NCBI GenBank assembly: GCA_011525695.1
Contig: WYBX01000077.1
Coordinates: forward strand, 19,877 to 83,876
Direction of reading: 5' to 3'
Source of the DNA: Verrucomicrobiia bacterium
GTDB taxonomy: Bacteria; Verrucomicrobiota; Verrucomicrobiia; Opitutales; Opitutaceae
Length of the DNA: 64,000 nucleotides
The translations under genes and the position numbers were made by a program. Shown here piece after piece: positions 28,498 through 37,424 of the stretch. Position 1 is the stretch's first letter. The number at the start of each line of letters is the position of its first letter. The notes under the pieces are model-generated. The model saw only the letters and a list, made by a program, of their open reading frames with translations. It ran no database searches and was not told the origin of the DNA.

Positions 28498-29832
28498 CTA
28501 ATCTCCGGGCTCGGAATCACGTTGGGTCCTCCGGGCCTCCGCCACCGGAACACCCGCAAATTCCGCCTGGGCCCGGGTCCGGGCGGAACTCAGCCGCCAC
28601 GAAAGCGCGAGCGCAATGATCAACAAGGCCACTTCGAACCCGAACAGCCCGGTGTAGGCGACCAGGGCGTTTCCGGTCAGGATCCGCAACAAATCGACGA
28701 TCGCGCCGCCCATCAGACTCCCGACCGCATGGCCCGCCATATTGGCCATGCCCCAGACTCCCATCAGCAACCCGGCCCGTTCCGGCGTCGTGAACTCCAC
28801 GACGCTCGCGAGCATTCCTGCTCCCGTGAGCCCCGCGCAAAAACCAAGCCCGAGCACCATCCACCGGAAACTCCCGGGAGCGCCAGCCAGCCCCGCGATT
28901 CCGACGGCGCTGAATACCAGGATGCTCAGCCCGAGCCCGATCCGCATCAGCCGTAGCGCTCCCAGCCAGCGCAGAATCAGCGTCCCCGACAGGAGCATCG
29001 CGATCAGCACCCCAAGTCCCCAGAACATCGTCAGCCGGGTCGTCTGCCCGACGCTCATGCCGAGCACGAGGGCCCCGTACGGCTCGAGCAGCACATCCTG
29101 CGCGAGCGTCCCCGTGAACGTGAAAACCACCACGACGAAAAGCCTCCGCACCTGCGGATCCGACAGCACGTAATCGCGCAGCACCTGTGAAAATGGTTTT
29201 TCCCCCGCCCGGCCGGCACGCTGGGCGACCGACTCCCGGCTCTCCTGCCCCGGGCCGGCCACGAGCGTCAGCAGGATCACCGCAATCGCCACGCCGCCTG
29301 CGACGCCCAGCATCCTCTCGGGGTTGTAGTGCTCCATCGCCCGGCCGAGAAGCCCCGCGCCGGCCACGCTTCCAAGCAGCGTGACCACCTCATACAGCGT
29401 CATCGCCCGAGCCCGCCGGTCGCCGGTGAATTTTTCCGCCACCAGCGCATGATAACTGTTGTGGGCGAGATTCCGCCCAACGCCATACACCAGGAATGCC
29501 GCCGCTCCCCATGCGGCAAAGATCGAGAGTTCGGCACCATGCCATCGGGTCACCAGGCCAACCGCGTACACGCCGAAGCCGATGAGGACAGCGCCCAGCA
29601 ACAGGTAGGGCTCCCGCCGCCGTCCGAAAATCGGATGCACGTCCCCGCAATGGCCGAACCAGAGCCGCAGCGGGGAAAGCGCCAGCGGGATCGCGAACAG
29701 CACCGCGACCAACGTAGCTGGAATGCCCAGTTCGGCGATCATCACCCGGTTCAGCGTCCCGCCGATCAAAACCCCGCACAGCCCGTACGCGACGGGAAAG
29801 GCCGCAAGCCTCACATGATGCGCCAGCGCCAT
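28498..29832 (-). CDS. PucC/BCD-family MFS transporter
   Basis: 444 residues from ATG 29832, 16 bp after the ABC ATPase stop. Twelve membrane segments are predicted. Segment motifs match the bacteriochlorophyll-delivery (PucC/LhaA) MFS family: GTLNRVMIAELGIPATLVAV, HPIFGRRREPYLLLGAVLIG, and AQDVLLEPYGALVLGMSVGQ. In phototrophs this family helps assemble light-harvesting complexes. No photosynthesis gene is seen here. The job of non-phototroph members is not established. It is the last intact gene of the operon beginning with the propeller protein at 37246. Confidence 0.85.
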   Translation of the reverse strand: MALAHHVRLAAFPVAYGLCGVLIGGTLNRVMIAELGIPATLVAVLFAIPLALSPLRLWFGHCGDVHPIFGRRREPYLLLGAVLIGFGVYAVGLVTRWHGAELSIFAAWGAAAFLVYGVGRNLAHNSYHALVAEKFTGDRRARAMTLYEVVTLLGSVAGAGLLGRAMEHYNPERMLGVAGGVAIAVILLTLVAGPGQESRESVAQRAGRAGEKPFSQVLRDYVLSDPQVRRLFVVVVFTFTGTLAQDVLLEPYGALVLGMSVGQTTRLTMFWGLGVLIAMLLSGTLILRWLGALRLMRIGLGLSILVFSAVGIAGLAGAPGSFRWMVLGLGFCAGLTGAGMLASVVEFTTPERAGLLMGVWGMANMAGHAVGSLMGGAIVDLLRILTGNALVAYTGLFGFEVALLIIALALSWRLSSARTRAQAEFAGVPVAEARRTQRDSEPGD

Positions 29833-29848
29833 GGGAAATCGCAGTCGC

Positions 29849-30502
29849 TCAACTCCGCCGCAGCCGCACGACCCGGTCGGCATGCCGCACCGATTCCTCG
29901 TCATGCGAAACCAGCAGGACCGCACCGCCGCTGCGTGCGAACTCCACGAGATGCCGGAGGACGATGCCGGCATTTTCGCGATCGAGATTGCCGGTGGGTT
30001 CGTCCGCGAGCAGCAGCTTGGGCCGGTTCAACAAAGCCCGCGCAAGGGCGGTCCGTTGGCGCTCGCCGGTGCTGAGTTCACCCGGCACATGCAATCGGCG
30101 GGAGTGCAGTCCGAAATGCGCCACCAGTTCCTCCGCCCGCTCGCGCCCATCCGGGTTCCCGGCCGCCAGCGCCGGCGCAAGGACATTGTCGATCACGCTG
30201 AGGTAGGGAATGAGATGGAATTGCTGGAAGACGAAGCCGAGGCGGCTGGCCCGGAATGCCGCGCGCCGATCGGCGCCCAGCGCATAGGGATCCTGCCGAT
30301 CCAGCAGCACGCGCCCCTGCGTCGGTGCCAGCAGACCGCCGGAGATGAGCAGTAGCGTCGTCTTGCCGCAGCCGCTGGGCCCCTGGACGGCGGTGAACTC
30401 GCCCGGGGCCAGCGACAGACTGATCCCGTCGAGCGCCCGGACCTCGCCGGTCCGCCCGGTGCGGTAGGTCTTCCCGATGCCGGTGAGTTCGAGCAGAGCC
30501 AT
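29849..30502 (-). CDS. ABC transporter ATP-binding protein (LolD/MacB type)
   Basis: 217 residues from ATG 30502, 4 bp after the permease stop. Walker A is VQGPSGCGKTTLLLISGGLL, the signature is VPGELSTGERQRTALARALL, Walker B is KLLLADEPTGNLDRENAG, and the switch His is in LLVSHDEESVRHA. The DEPTGNLD form is characteristic of the LolCDE/MacB/FtsE class. This class powers mechanotransmission to the periplasm rather than classical solute import. It pairs with the FtsX-like permease directly upstream. Confidence 0.93.
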   Translation of the reverse strand: MALLELTGIGKTYRTGRTGEVRALDGISLSLAPGEFTAVQGPSGCGKTTLLLISGGLLAPTQGRVLLDRQDPYALGADRRAAFRASRLGFVFQQFHLIPYLSVIDNVLAPALAAGNPDGRERAEELVAHFGLHSRRLHVPGELSTGERQRTALARALLNRPKLLLADEPTGNLDRENAGIVLRHLVEFARSGGAVLLVSHDEESVRHADRVVRLRRS

Positions 30503-30506
30503 GGGA

Positions 30507-31787
30507 TCAGGTCTCCTGCAGCACGTTGGCCGGATCCTGGCGGGCCGCCCAGAGCGCCGGTATCCACGATCCAAACACCGCCAGCAGCAGCGCGGCCCCG
30601 GCGGCGACCGCCATCAGCCCGAGGTCGGGCCCCGGCCAACCGGCCGCGGGCGCATCCTCCGCACCGGCGCTCCAAAATGCACCGCCCCAGGCCCCGAGGA
30701 GATACCCCAACAGCGCGCCGAGCAGCCCCAGGATCGCGGCCTTGCCGAGGAAAATCGTCATGATCTGTCCCGCCCGATAGCCGATCGCGCGCAGAATGCC
30801 GATCTCCGCCCGGCGATCCCGGACATTGCCGAAGGCCAGGAAGCCGATCCAAAGGAGGCAGCCCGTGAACACGACCGGCACCAGCACGGCGGCGAACCGC
30901 TCATGCTGCCGGCGCAGCTGGAGCCGGCTCGCCACCTCCAACTGCAGCGCCGCGACCGCGTTTTCCTGCGCCCGGGAACGGGCCTCCGCCCGGGCCAGTG
31001 CCGGCGGACCGCGCTCGATCACCTGGGTCCCCGGCAGGATTCCCATCACCTCCTGCCGGATGGCCGGCAGCCGCTCGCCGGCACAATGGCATTCCAACGC
31101 GAGGATCGCATGGATCAGGTTCTTCATCCCGAGCAGCTCCTGCGCCTCCGCCAGGTGGATCCAGACGGTGCTGTCATCCGCCGTGCCCCGCTCGTCGTGG
31201 GCCTTGAGCACGGTGAACTCCCGGCCCAGCAAGGTCACCTTCTCGCCCGGTTGCAGCTTCAGCCGCTGCTGGATCTGGTAGCCGAGCACGATCCGGCCCG
31301 GCGGGACCGCGTCCAGGAGCGGCTTCTTCGGATCCGCGTGCAGGATGGGAACCTCGCCGCGGGTGCCCTGCAGAATGATCGGGATGTTCTGCTCCGGCCA
31401 GGTGAGCCTTCTCACCACGCTCGGCAGCAGGTGGTTCACCGTCACAATCTTCGAATGCGCCAGGCGATTGACGTACTCCTCCGGCATCGCGCTGGAAAGC
31501 CCGCCTTCCAGGTGCAATTCGTTCAAGTCCTGATCCTGCGGCACGATCAGCAGATTGAATCCCAGCCCGAGGGTAATCTTCCGCATGGCCTCCTGCAGTT
31601 CGGCACCGGCAGCCTCGACCTCCCGCTGCTTCGCGGCCAGGAGCCGGGCGGTGTCGCGTTCGTCAGCCTGCAGCAGCGTCCAGGCGCCCGCCAGGCACGC
31701 CACGGCAATCACCACCGAAAGCAGGCTGAACAGGAAGTTCAGCTTCCGGTGCACCATCTCGCGGACAATCAACTTCCAGAGGCTCAT
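30507..31787 (-). CDS. FtsX/MacB-type ABC transporter permease
   Basis: 426 residues. One N-terminal membrane helix (LNFLFSLLSVVIAVACLAGA), a periplasmic domain of about 260 residues, then three C-terminal helices (PVVFTGCLLWIGFLAFGNVR, GKAAILGLLGALLGYLLGAW, LLLAVFGSWIPALWAARQDP). This is the type VII ABC exporter layout. RRAEIGILRAIGYRAGQIM is the usual FtsX-domain coupling segment. The periplasmic domain contains a helical stretch rich in Glu and Ala (about residues 43-65). It probably acts on lipoproteins, lipids or a periplasmic partner from the same operon. Confidence 0.9.
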   Translation of the reverse strand: MSLWKLIVREMVHRKLNFLFSLLSVVIAVACLAGAWTLLQADERDTARLLAAKQREVEAAGAELQEAMRKITLGLGFNLLIVPQDQDLNELHLEGGLSSAMPEEYVNRLAHSKIVTVNHLLPSVVRRLTWPEQNIPIILQGTRGEVPILHADPKKPLLDAVPPGRIVLGYQIQQRLKLQPGEKVTLLGREFTVLKAHDERGTADDSTVWIHLAEAQELLGMKNLIHAILALECHCAGERLPAIRQEVMGILPGTQVIERGPPALARAEARSRAQENAVAALQLEVASRLQLRRQHERFAAVLVPVVFTGCLLWIGFLAFGNVRDRRAEIGILRAIGYRAGQIMTIFLGKAAILGLLGALLGYLLGAWGGAFWSAGAEDAPAAGWPGPDLGLMAVAAGAALLLAVFGSWIPALWAARQDPANVLQET

Positions 31788-31808
31788 GGCGTCATTTCGG
31801 TCGGAGCT

Positions 31809-33029
31809 TCATCCGCGCTGCCGCAACAGCCACCAGGTGACGGCCAGCAGGATCATCGCGCCCAGCCCGCCCACCCACATCAACCCGTGCACCATTGCCG
31901 ACCGCGCGCCGCCGGATCCGGCGGCTGCGGCGGCCGCGACCGCCGCGGAGGGCCCCGGCTGGACCGAGGTGGCCGGCTGCGCCGCCGCCGGCACCCGGGA
32001 CCGAGCGTCGGCAACGGCCTGGCTGGCGGTGAATCCGGCGATGCCTGCAAGCGCCGGCACTTCCTGGCTGCTGGCGATCAGCGGCTCGACCAGCCGGTCC
32101 CAGTCGACCGCCATCAGTAGATCGCTCCCGGGATTCTCCTCCTTGACGACGCATGAGCACGCCCCCGTCAGGAAGCCGGCGGCTTCGTCAATCATCGCGT
32201 TGCTGATCCCCCGGCCGACCAGCGCGTAGAGCACCCGGCCCTGGCCAAAGATCGGAAACACGATCGGCTCGCGCCGCTCCGCCAAATCAGTCTCCAAACC
32301 GAGCAGCATGCCCACCAAAACGCTTTCCTCCGGGTCCTGCCGCGAGACCCGCAGCATCGAAAAGTCGACCTTCAGCTTTTCCGCGGGCTTTTCCGGCGCT
32401 TCCTCCCGGAGATCGGCCGGATCCAGTTCCGGAAGCTCCATCGTCTCCTCCAGGTGTCGCAGCCGGCGCTCCAGCAGTTCCGCCGCCTGTGTATCCGCGC
32501 TTCCATCACCTGACTCGACCAGTACCCATACGGCACTCTCGCCCCCCAGCAGCCTCCGGCCGATCTCACGCCGCAGCGGGGAGTCCAGCAACTGCGCCAC
32601 CGTCGCTCCCGTCAGCGGCCCAATCCATGCCGGTTCCGGCAGCCGCAGTCCCGCCGGATACAGGAGCACCATCGCCGGCAATCGCGTGATGGTTGCGTAC
32701 TGCTGCCACCAGCGCAGCAACTCCGGTTCGACCGGTTTCGCCGCCAGATCCACCGTCCGGACCGCCAGGTTCGCGGCAGGTTTGCCCGCGAGGCCGTCAC
32801 GGCCCAAATCCCGGACCCAGCCTTCAGCCTCGGAGTCCAGCGCCCCGTCATGAAAGACGATCAGCCGGTAATCATCCGGCGCCCAGCGCTCCAGGGCATA
32901 GCGAAACACCGGGACGGAACAGGCGACGGCCGTCGCGGCGCCGACAGCCAGCAGAACCACGCACGGGACGAGATAGCGTAGCCCCAATCCGTTTCGTATC
33001 CGCCTGGCGGACGACGCAGCGGTCGTCAT
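31809..33029 (-). CDS. Unrecognised protein with N- and C-terminal membrane anchors
   Basis: 406 residues from ATG 33029. The in-frame ATG at 33173 overlaps the propeller gene and a palindromic repeat, so it is less likely. A first membrane helix (YLVPCVVLLAVGAATAVAC) and a last one (VHGLMWVGGLGAMILLAVTW) enclose a periplasmic part. That part contains YRLIVFHDGALDSEAEGW and LPAMVLLYPAGLRLPEPAW, which look like thioredoxin-fold strands but without a CxxC motif. A later segment includes GACSCVVKEENPGSDLL with two Cys. An Ala-rich linker precedes the last helix. It lies 21 bp upstream of the FtsX-like permease, so it is likely a partner of that transporter. No family could be named. Confidence 0.8.
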   Translation of the reverse strand: MTTAASSARRIRNGLGLRYLVPCVVLLAVGAATAVACSVPVFRYALERWAPDDYRLIVFHDGALDSEAEGWVRDLGRDGLAGKPAANLAVRTVDLAAKPVEPELLRWWQQYATITRLPAMVLLYPAGLRLPEPAWIGPLTGATVAQLLDSPLRREIGRRLLGGESAVWVLVESGDGSADTQAAELLERRLRHLEETMELPELDPADLREEAPEKPAEKLKVDFSMLRVSRQDPEESVLVGMLLGLETDLAERREPIVFPIFGQGRVLYALVGRGISNAMIDEAAGFLTGACSCVVKEENPGSDLLMAVDWDRLVEPLIASSQEVPALAGIAGFTASQAVADARSRVPAAAQPATSVQPGPSAAVAAAAAAGSGGARSAMVHGLMWVGGLGAMILLAVTWWLLRQRG

Positions 33030-33048
33030 TCCGTCGACCTTCTTCCCT

Positions 33049-33073
33049 TGGAGGGCCGGGCTCCGCCCCGGCC
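33049..33073. repeat. Intergenic palindrome, family C (GGCCGGG...CCCGGCC)
   Basis: TGGAGGGCCGGGCTCCGCCC then CGGCC. Its reverse complement matches the palindrome at 62790-62815, including the CCCTCCA flank. It lies between the propeller gene and the preferred start of the next gene, so it would be within the operon mRNA. Confidence 0.6.
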
Positions 33074-33169
33074 GCATCGATCCTACGGACGCACCGTCTG
33101 CCATCCCCGCCAGTCGGGCGGGCGATGCCGTATTCTCCCGTCTCCCGTCTGTGGTTGAATACGCCATGG

Positions 33170-36100
33170 TCAACGCACCTCCGCCGGGCCGGCCAGCGCC
33201 AGGAGCGGGCTTTCCTCCGCGATCATTTCCACCCCGCTCAGGACCGGCAGGTGCCTGCTTCCGGCGGATGGGTTCAGCAATATCTCCAACTTGCCCTCGA
33301 CCCGGACCTGGCGGAACTCGCGCATCACTCCGCGCAGCGGCGCGCCGGCTTCGCGCACGATGTCGAAACCCGCCAGCACCCGTTCGCCCTGGAGCAGGAC
33401 ATCAAAGACGCGCTCCCCTGGACGGACCTCATCCGGTTCCGAAAAGTACAGCCGCACCGTGTACGCGCGCACGAGGGCGGGACGCTCCGGCGTCACGACC
33501 TTCTCCGCCGCTGCAGCCGCAGCGGATCCCGATGGCGGCGCAGCCTGCGGCTGATCAATGAAGGGGACGATGGTGATCGACTGGATGTCACGCGCCCCGG
33601 AGCCCACCACCCACGCCGGCCCGTCGCCAGTCACCTGGGAAGCATGGCGCAGAAAATATTCGGAGCGCGCCGACTTCACGGCCACCTCCACGTTGGGAGA
33701 CGTGCCTCCCACCCAGGGAAACTCCAGCCACAGCGTGCCGGTTTCCGACCGCCGATCCCCCGGCGCACCGAGATTCAGCCCGAGCCGGGTGACCGGTTCG
33801 CTCGCGGCCACCTCGGCCCCGAGGAGGCTGTTCGTCCAGACCTCCAATTCCGGCATGTGGACAAATGCCAGCGAGGTCTGGTTCTGGTAGGCGCAACTGC
33901 AGGTGCGCGTGTAATCGGGGGCATTCAGCACGCCGTTCGCCACGATCAGGTTGGGCGAGCACCCGCTCTTGAAACCGCCGAGGTTGCCGGTGCCGGCGTG
34001 GGTTTCCAAATCGTAGAAGCCCGCCGCCCCGGAGCGGAACGTCAGGAGGTGCTCGCTCGCCACGATGTAGTTGCAGCCGTAGGTCCGCTGAATCTTCCAG
34101 GGCTCCATCTTCCCGGTCAGCGGGTTCACGATCAGGTGCGGCTTGCCATCCACGAGCCGGTAGGCGCCGCTGGAGACCTTGTATGAATTGGCCGCCGTTA
34201 TGATCAGGTCGTTGTGCAGCATGCAGGGGCCGTAGTACGCCAGGTCGAGATTCTGCCAGACGACGGAGCCGTCGCTGCCGCGGTAGGTGATCATGCCCGA
34301 GCCCGCCTCGTCTCCGAGCCGGTCCGTCGCGCTGGCGCCGGCCTGCAGCAGCAGGTCATGAGTCTTTGAATACCCCAGCCAGCTGCCGAAGATATTCGCC
34401 GTCGTTTCCCAGAGCGGCCGGCCCGTCCGGAGATCGAATCCGGCAATCCGGTAATCCCGCGGCGGCTCGAGCCCGCGCCGTTTCAGCTTCGCCTCGGCGC
34501 TGGCTGGCAGCCGATCGAGGCAGTAAACCCGCCCATTCCCCGCGACGATGCCATTGTGCCAGAAGCTGTGCCGCGCCTCGACCTGCCACAGGACCTCGCC
34601 GCTGTGCCGATCGAATGCCACCAGCCCTGCGCTGGCCGCCAAGTCCGCCGCGGCCGGCCGGCCCGCTGCCGCGTCCGGCGCCAGCTGCCGGCTGTAGTGC
34701 GCAAAACCGGCGCCTCCCAGCAGCACATCGTCGCAAACCCCCAGGTAGCCCCACTCGGGCGCGCCCTCGCCGCCCGGCCGCGAGGGCATCCGGATGACGC
34801 GCGTGATCTTGCCCGTCCGGCTGTCGAGCACCTTGCACTCGCTGCCGGTGACGACGTAGATTTCATCCTCCGTGGCGACGTAGTTGGGTCCCCGGGCGTT
34901 GGCCCCGGGAATGTGCACCTGGCTGGTGAGCGTCGTGAACGCCGACTCCATGTAGGTTTCGTCCCAGTACACATTATACGTGTCCAGCCCGGGAACCTGG
35001 GTTTTCCAGAGCACGCGGCCGGTATACACGTCGCGCGCGCTCAGGCTGTCCATCCCCTGGATGATCAGCCGTCCGCCGACGACCTGCTCCGTGGGCCCAT
35101 GGCCATGCCGGGGCAGCACGTCGAGGTGCGTGTTGCCGCCAAACCACAGCACGCCGAGCGGCAGCTTCACCGTGCGATCGTCGCTCTTCACCGTGTTCGC
35201 CACGTCCCCGTACTGGTGCGTCCAGTCCGCCGCGCCCTCCAGCGCGCCCTCGCGGGTGACGATCGCGCGACCTCCCTCCCACCGCACCCGGGCGCGGGGC
35301 AGTGCGGCGGCCTCGAGCCATCCCGTCAACTCGGGTCGCAGCGCATCATCGCCGGAAATCCACAACTGGCCGCCATACGGCCGCACGGATTCGTACACCG
35401 CCTGCAGTTCCGCCGGTTCCGCCATCCGGCCCGCCATCGCGCCGTCCACGACCACCAGGCTGGCGATATAGGGCGGAGCCTTGAACTCGCGCGGCGTGCC
35501 GACGTGCACCGCCACGCGCGTCCCGTACAGACCCGCCGCATCGTAATGGCGGCGCAGCGCCTCCACCTTCGAACCATCCGGATCGACCGCAATGATGTGC
35601 AGGTTTGACTCCGCCAGCAGAGCGTCCACCAGCCGGCCGTCCCCCACCCCAAAGCAAAGCGCGTAACCCTCCTGGGCGCCGGCCTGGGCGATGATCGCCC
35701 GCGCCCGTTGGCTGGACTCCGGATCGGGCACCACCGGGGCCACCGATTCTTCAGGCGCGTCGATCCGCGGTGCCGACGGGGCGCCAAATGCCAGGATCCG
35801 CCCCTCCGAGGTCACCGCGAAAAGATATCCATTCGCGGCCAGCAGCCGCGCGACCGTGCCGTCAACCGGGTGCGACCAGATGATTGCGCCGGCGCTGCCT
35901 TGCCGTGGAGGCGCGACCGCCAGCACCCGGCCGGATCCGCCGACGTAAAACCGATCGCCCGCGCGGATGATCTCGCTGGCCGCATCCACCTCCACCTGCC
36001 ATCGCGTTTTCCGATCCGGGCCGATCGACCGAACCGCCGCCTCCGCCCCCCGGGCGGCTGCGGCGACCTGCTCCGTTTCCACCGCCGCCCGCGCCTTCGC

Positions 36101-37246
36101 CAGTTCGCGCTCCGCCGCCGCCACCCCTTCCTCACCCTTCGCGAGCGCGGCCGGTGCCGCGCCCGCCTCGGCGGAGATCCGGACCCGGCTTTTCGCACGC
36201 AGGACACCATATTCGGCGGCGATCAGTTTCTGCTCGGCCTGGCGCAGCCGGCCGAGTCCCTCGGGGTGATCCTCCACGGTGAAGAGCCCGTCGCCGTCCA
36301 GCACCGGCTCTGTCGCCGCGAAGCTGCTCTTCTTGCCGGTTGGCAGGTCGAACGCCTGGACGCCTCGGCCGCGTGTGTGCACGAAGAATTCCTGATCATT
36401 GGCCACGACGAAGGATCCGCCCGTACCCTTGCCTCCATCATTGATATGAAAGTACACCAGGTTTCCGGTCCGGCGATCGAACACGGCCGGGACGCTCCGT
36501 CCGCCCGGCACCACCAGGTACTTGTCCGTCGCCACCAGCGCTCCCTGCGGCGCCACGCCGGCAAAGGCCGGCGCGCTGTGCGGCTGCTTGATGTACTGGG
36601 CACCGGTGCCGTCGTTCACCCACACGATCCGGCCGGTGGCCGCATCGAGCGCATAGAGGAACGTGCCCATGAACGGCCAGATGCTGGCGGAGAAATAGAT
36701 CGTGCCGTCCCGAATCACCGGCCCGCCACGCGCCGGCCAGGCCGAAATGAGCCGGCGGTTGCCGAGTGCCTTCCGTTCCGACGGAGCCCCGCGGAATTTC
36801 CAACACAGCGAACCGTCTTCCGCACTCACGCAGTACAAATGGCCGTCGTCACTGGTGAAGTAGACCCGCTCCTGCCAGGCAACGGGCGCAAGCCGGATCG
36901 GACCCCCGGCATAAAAGCGCCAGAGCTCGCGGCCGGTCTCCATGTCCAGCGCCAGGAGTTTGTCGCTGTCGTTGAAGCCAATGAACATCCGCTTCCCCGC
37001 GACGATCGGCTCGAGCACCCGATCATAGGTCATCAGATCATTGTTGAGCGGATCATCCCACACCTGCACCCGGGGCGCATGGGTGCGTGTCCAGCGCAGG
37101 GCGAGCTCGGCGGGCAGGTTCTCGCCGGAGCTGCCGGTGCGGTTCGGATCGCGGCGCCACATCGGCCAGTCCTCGCTGCGGATGGGCACGGCTGTGCCCA
37201 TCGCCAGCAAAACGCACACGATCCGCCAGGGGCCGCTCAGGTTCAT
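33170..37246 (-). CDS. Giant secreted double PQQ-type beta-propeller with an inserted methyltransferase-like domain
   Basis: 1358 residues. A signal peptide (IVCVLLAMGTAVPIRS) is followed by a first PQQ-like propeller with repeated blades such as LLALDMETGRELWRFYAGG, FTSDDGHLYCVSAEDGSLCW and FLYALDAATGRIVWVNDGTG. About residues 340-400 form a charged helical coil (EEGVAAAERELAKARAAVET). About residues 510-660 resemble a Rossmann methyltransferase: GYALCFGVGDGRLVDALLAE (motif I-like), NLHIIAVDPDGSKVEALRRH (acidic end of beta-2) and LVVVDGAMAGRMAEPAE. A second propeller follows (LSARDVYTGRVLWKTQVPG, LVAFDRHSGEVLWQVEARHS), and the C-terminus has a beta-sandwich-like region. A methyltransferase fold in an exported protein is odd, because S-adenosylmethionine is cytoplasmic. 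It is first gene of the operon with an FtsX-type ABC transporter. Confidence 0.88.
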   Translation of the reverse strand: MNLSGPWRIVCVLLAMGTAVPIRSEDWPMWRRDPNRTGSSGENLPAELALRWTRTHAPRVQVWDDPLNNDLMTYDRVLEPIVAGKRMFIGFNDSDKLLALDMETGRELWRFYAGGPIRLAPVAWQERVYFTSDDGHLYCVSAEDGSLCWKFRGAPSERKALGNRRLISAWPARGGPVIRDGTIYFSASIWPFMGTFLYALDAATGRIVWVNDGTGAQYIKQPHSAPAFAGVAPQGALVATDKYLVVPGGRSVPAVFDRRTGNLVYFHINDGGKGTGGSFVVANDQEFFVHTRGRGVQAFDLPTGKKSSFAATEPVLDGDGLFTVEDHPEGLGRLRQAEQKLIAAEYGVLRAKSRVRISAEAGAAPAALAKGEEGVAAAERELAKARAAVETEQVAAAARGAEAAVRSIGPDRKTRWQVEVDAASEIIRAGDRFYVGGSGRVLAVAPPRQGSAGAIIWSHPVDGTVARLLAANGYLFAVTSEGRILAFGAPSAPRIDAPEESVAPVVPDPESSQRARAIIAQAGAQEGYALCFGVGDGRLVDALLAESNLHIIAVDPDGSKVEALRRHYDAAGLYGTRVAVHVGTPREFKAPPYIASLVVVDGAMAGRMAEPAELQAVYESVRPYGGQLWISGDDALRPELTGWLEAAALPRARVRWEGGRAIVTREGALEGAADWTHQYGDVANTVKSDDRTVKLPLGVLWFGGNTHLDVLPRHGHGPTEQVVGGRLIIQGMDSLSARDVYTGRVLWKTQVPGLDTYNVYWDETYMESAFTTLTSQVHIPGANARGPNYVATEDEIYVVTGSECKVLDSRTGKITRVIRMPSRPGGEGAPEWGYLGVCDDVLLGGAGFAHYSRQLAPDAAAGRPAAADLAASAGLVAFDRHSGEVLWQVEARHSFWHNGIVAGNGRVYCLDRLPASAEAKLKRRGLEPPRDYRIAGFDLRTGRPLWETTANIFGSWLGYSKTHDLLLQAGASATDRLGDEAGSGMITYRGSDGSVVWQNLDLAYYGPCMLHNDLIITAANSYKVSSGAYRLVDGKPHLIVNPLTGKMEPWKIQRTYGCNYIVASEHLLTFRSGAAGFYDLETHAGTGNLGGFKSGCSPNLIVANGVLNAPDYTRTCSCAYQNQTSLAFVHMPELEVWTNSLLGAEVAASEPVTRLGLNLGAPGDRRSETGTLWLEFPWVGGTSPNVEVAVKSARSEYFLRHASQVTGDGPAWVVGSGARDIQSITIVPFIDQPQAAPPSGSAAAAAAEKVVTPERPALVRAYTVRLYFSEPDEVRPGERVFDVLLQGERVLAGFDIVREAGAPLRGVMREFRQVRVEGKLEILLNPSAGSRHLPVLSGVEMIAEESPLLALAGPAEVR

Positions 37247-37424
37247 GCAGCCGCAAAACTGTCCGCCAACCGGAGCTTATGACAACGCATTCAGCCCGGG
37301 CCAGGCCACTCAGTAAAAAACTGAACTGTTCATGTAGCATCGCGAATATGATCCGGCGCCGCTGCCTTCGCGCGGCAATTGACGTGCCCCGTCGCGCTCG
37401 CGTCGCATCTTTTCCGGCGCACTC

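Noticed and set aside
32693..34186. Long open frame on the plus strand opposite the propeller gene
   Set aside because: Composition is Arg/Pro/His rich with no domain pattern, and the minus-strand gene is clearly coding. The same holds for the other long antisense frames at 35708-37282, 37650-39203 and 47382-49283.
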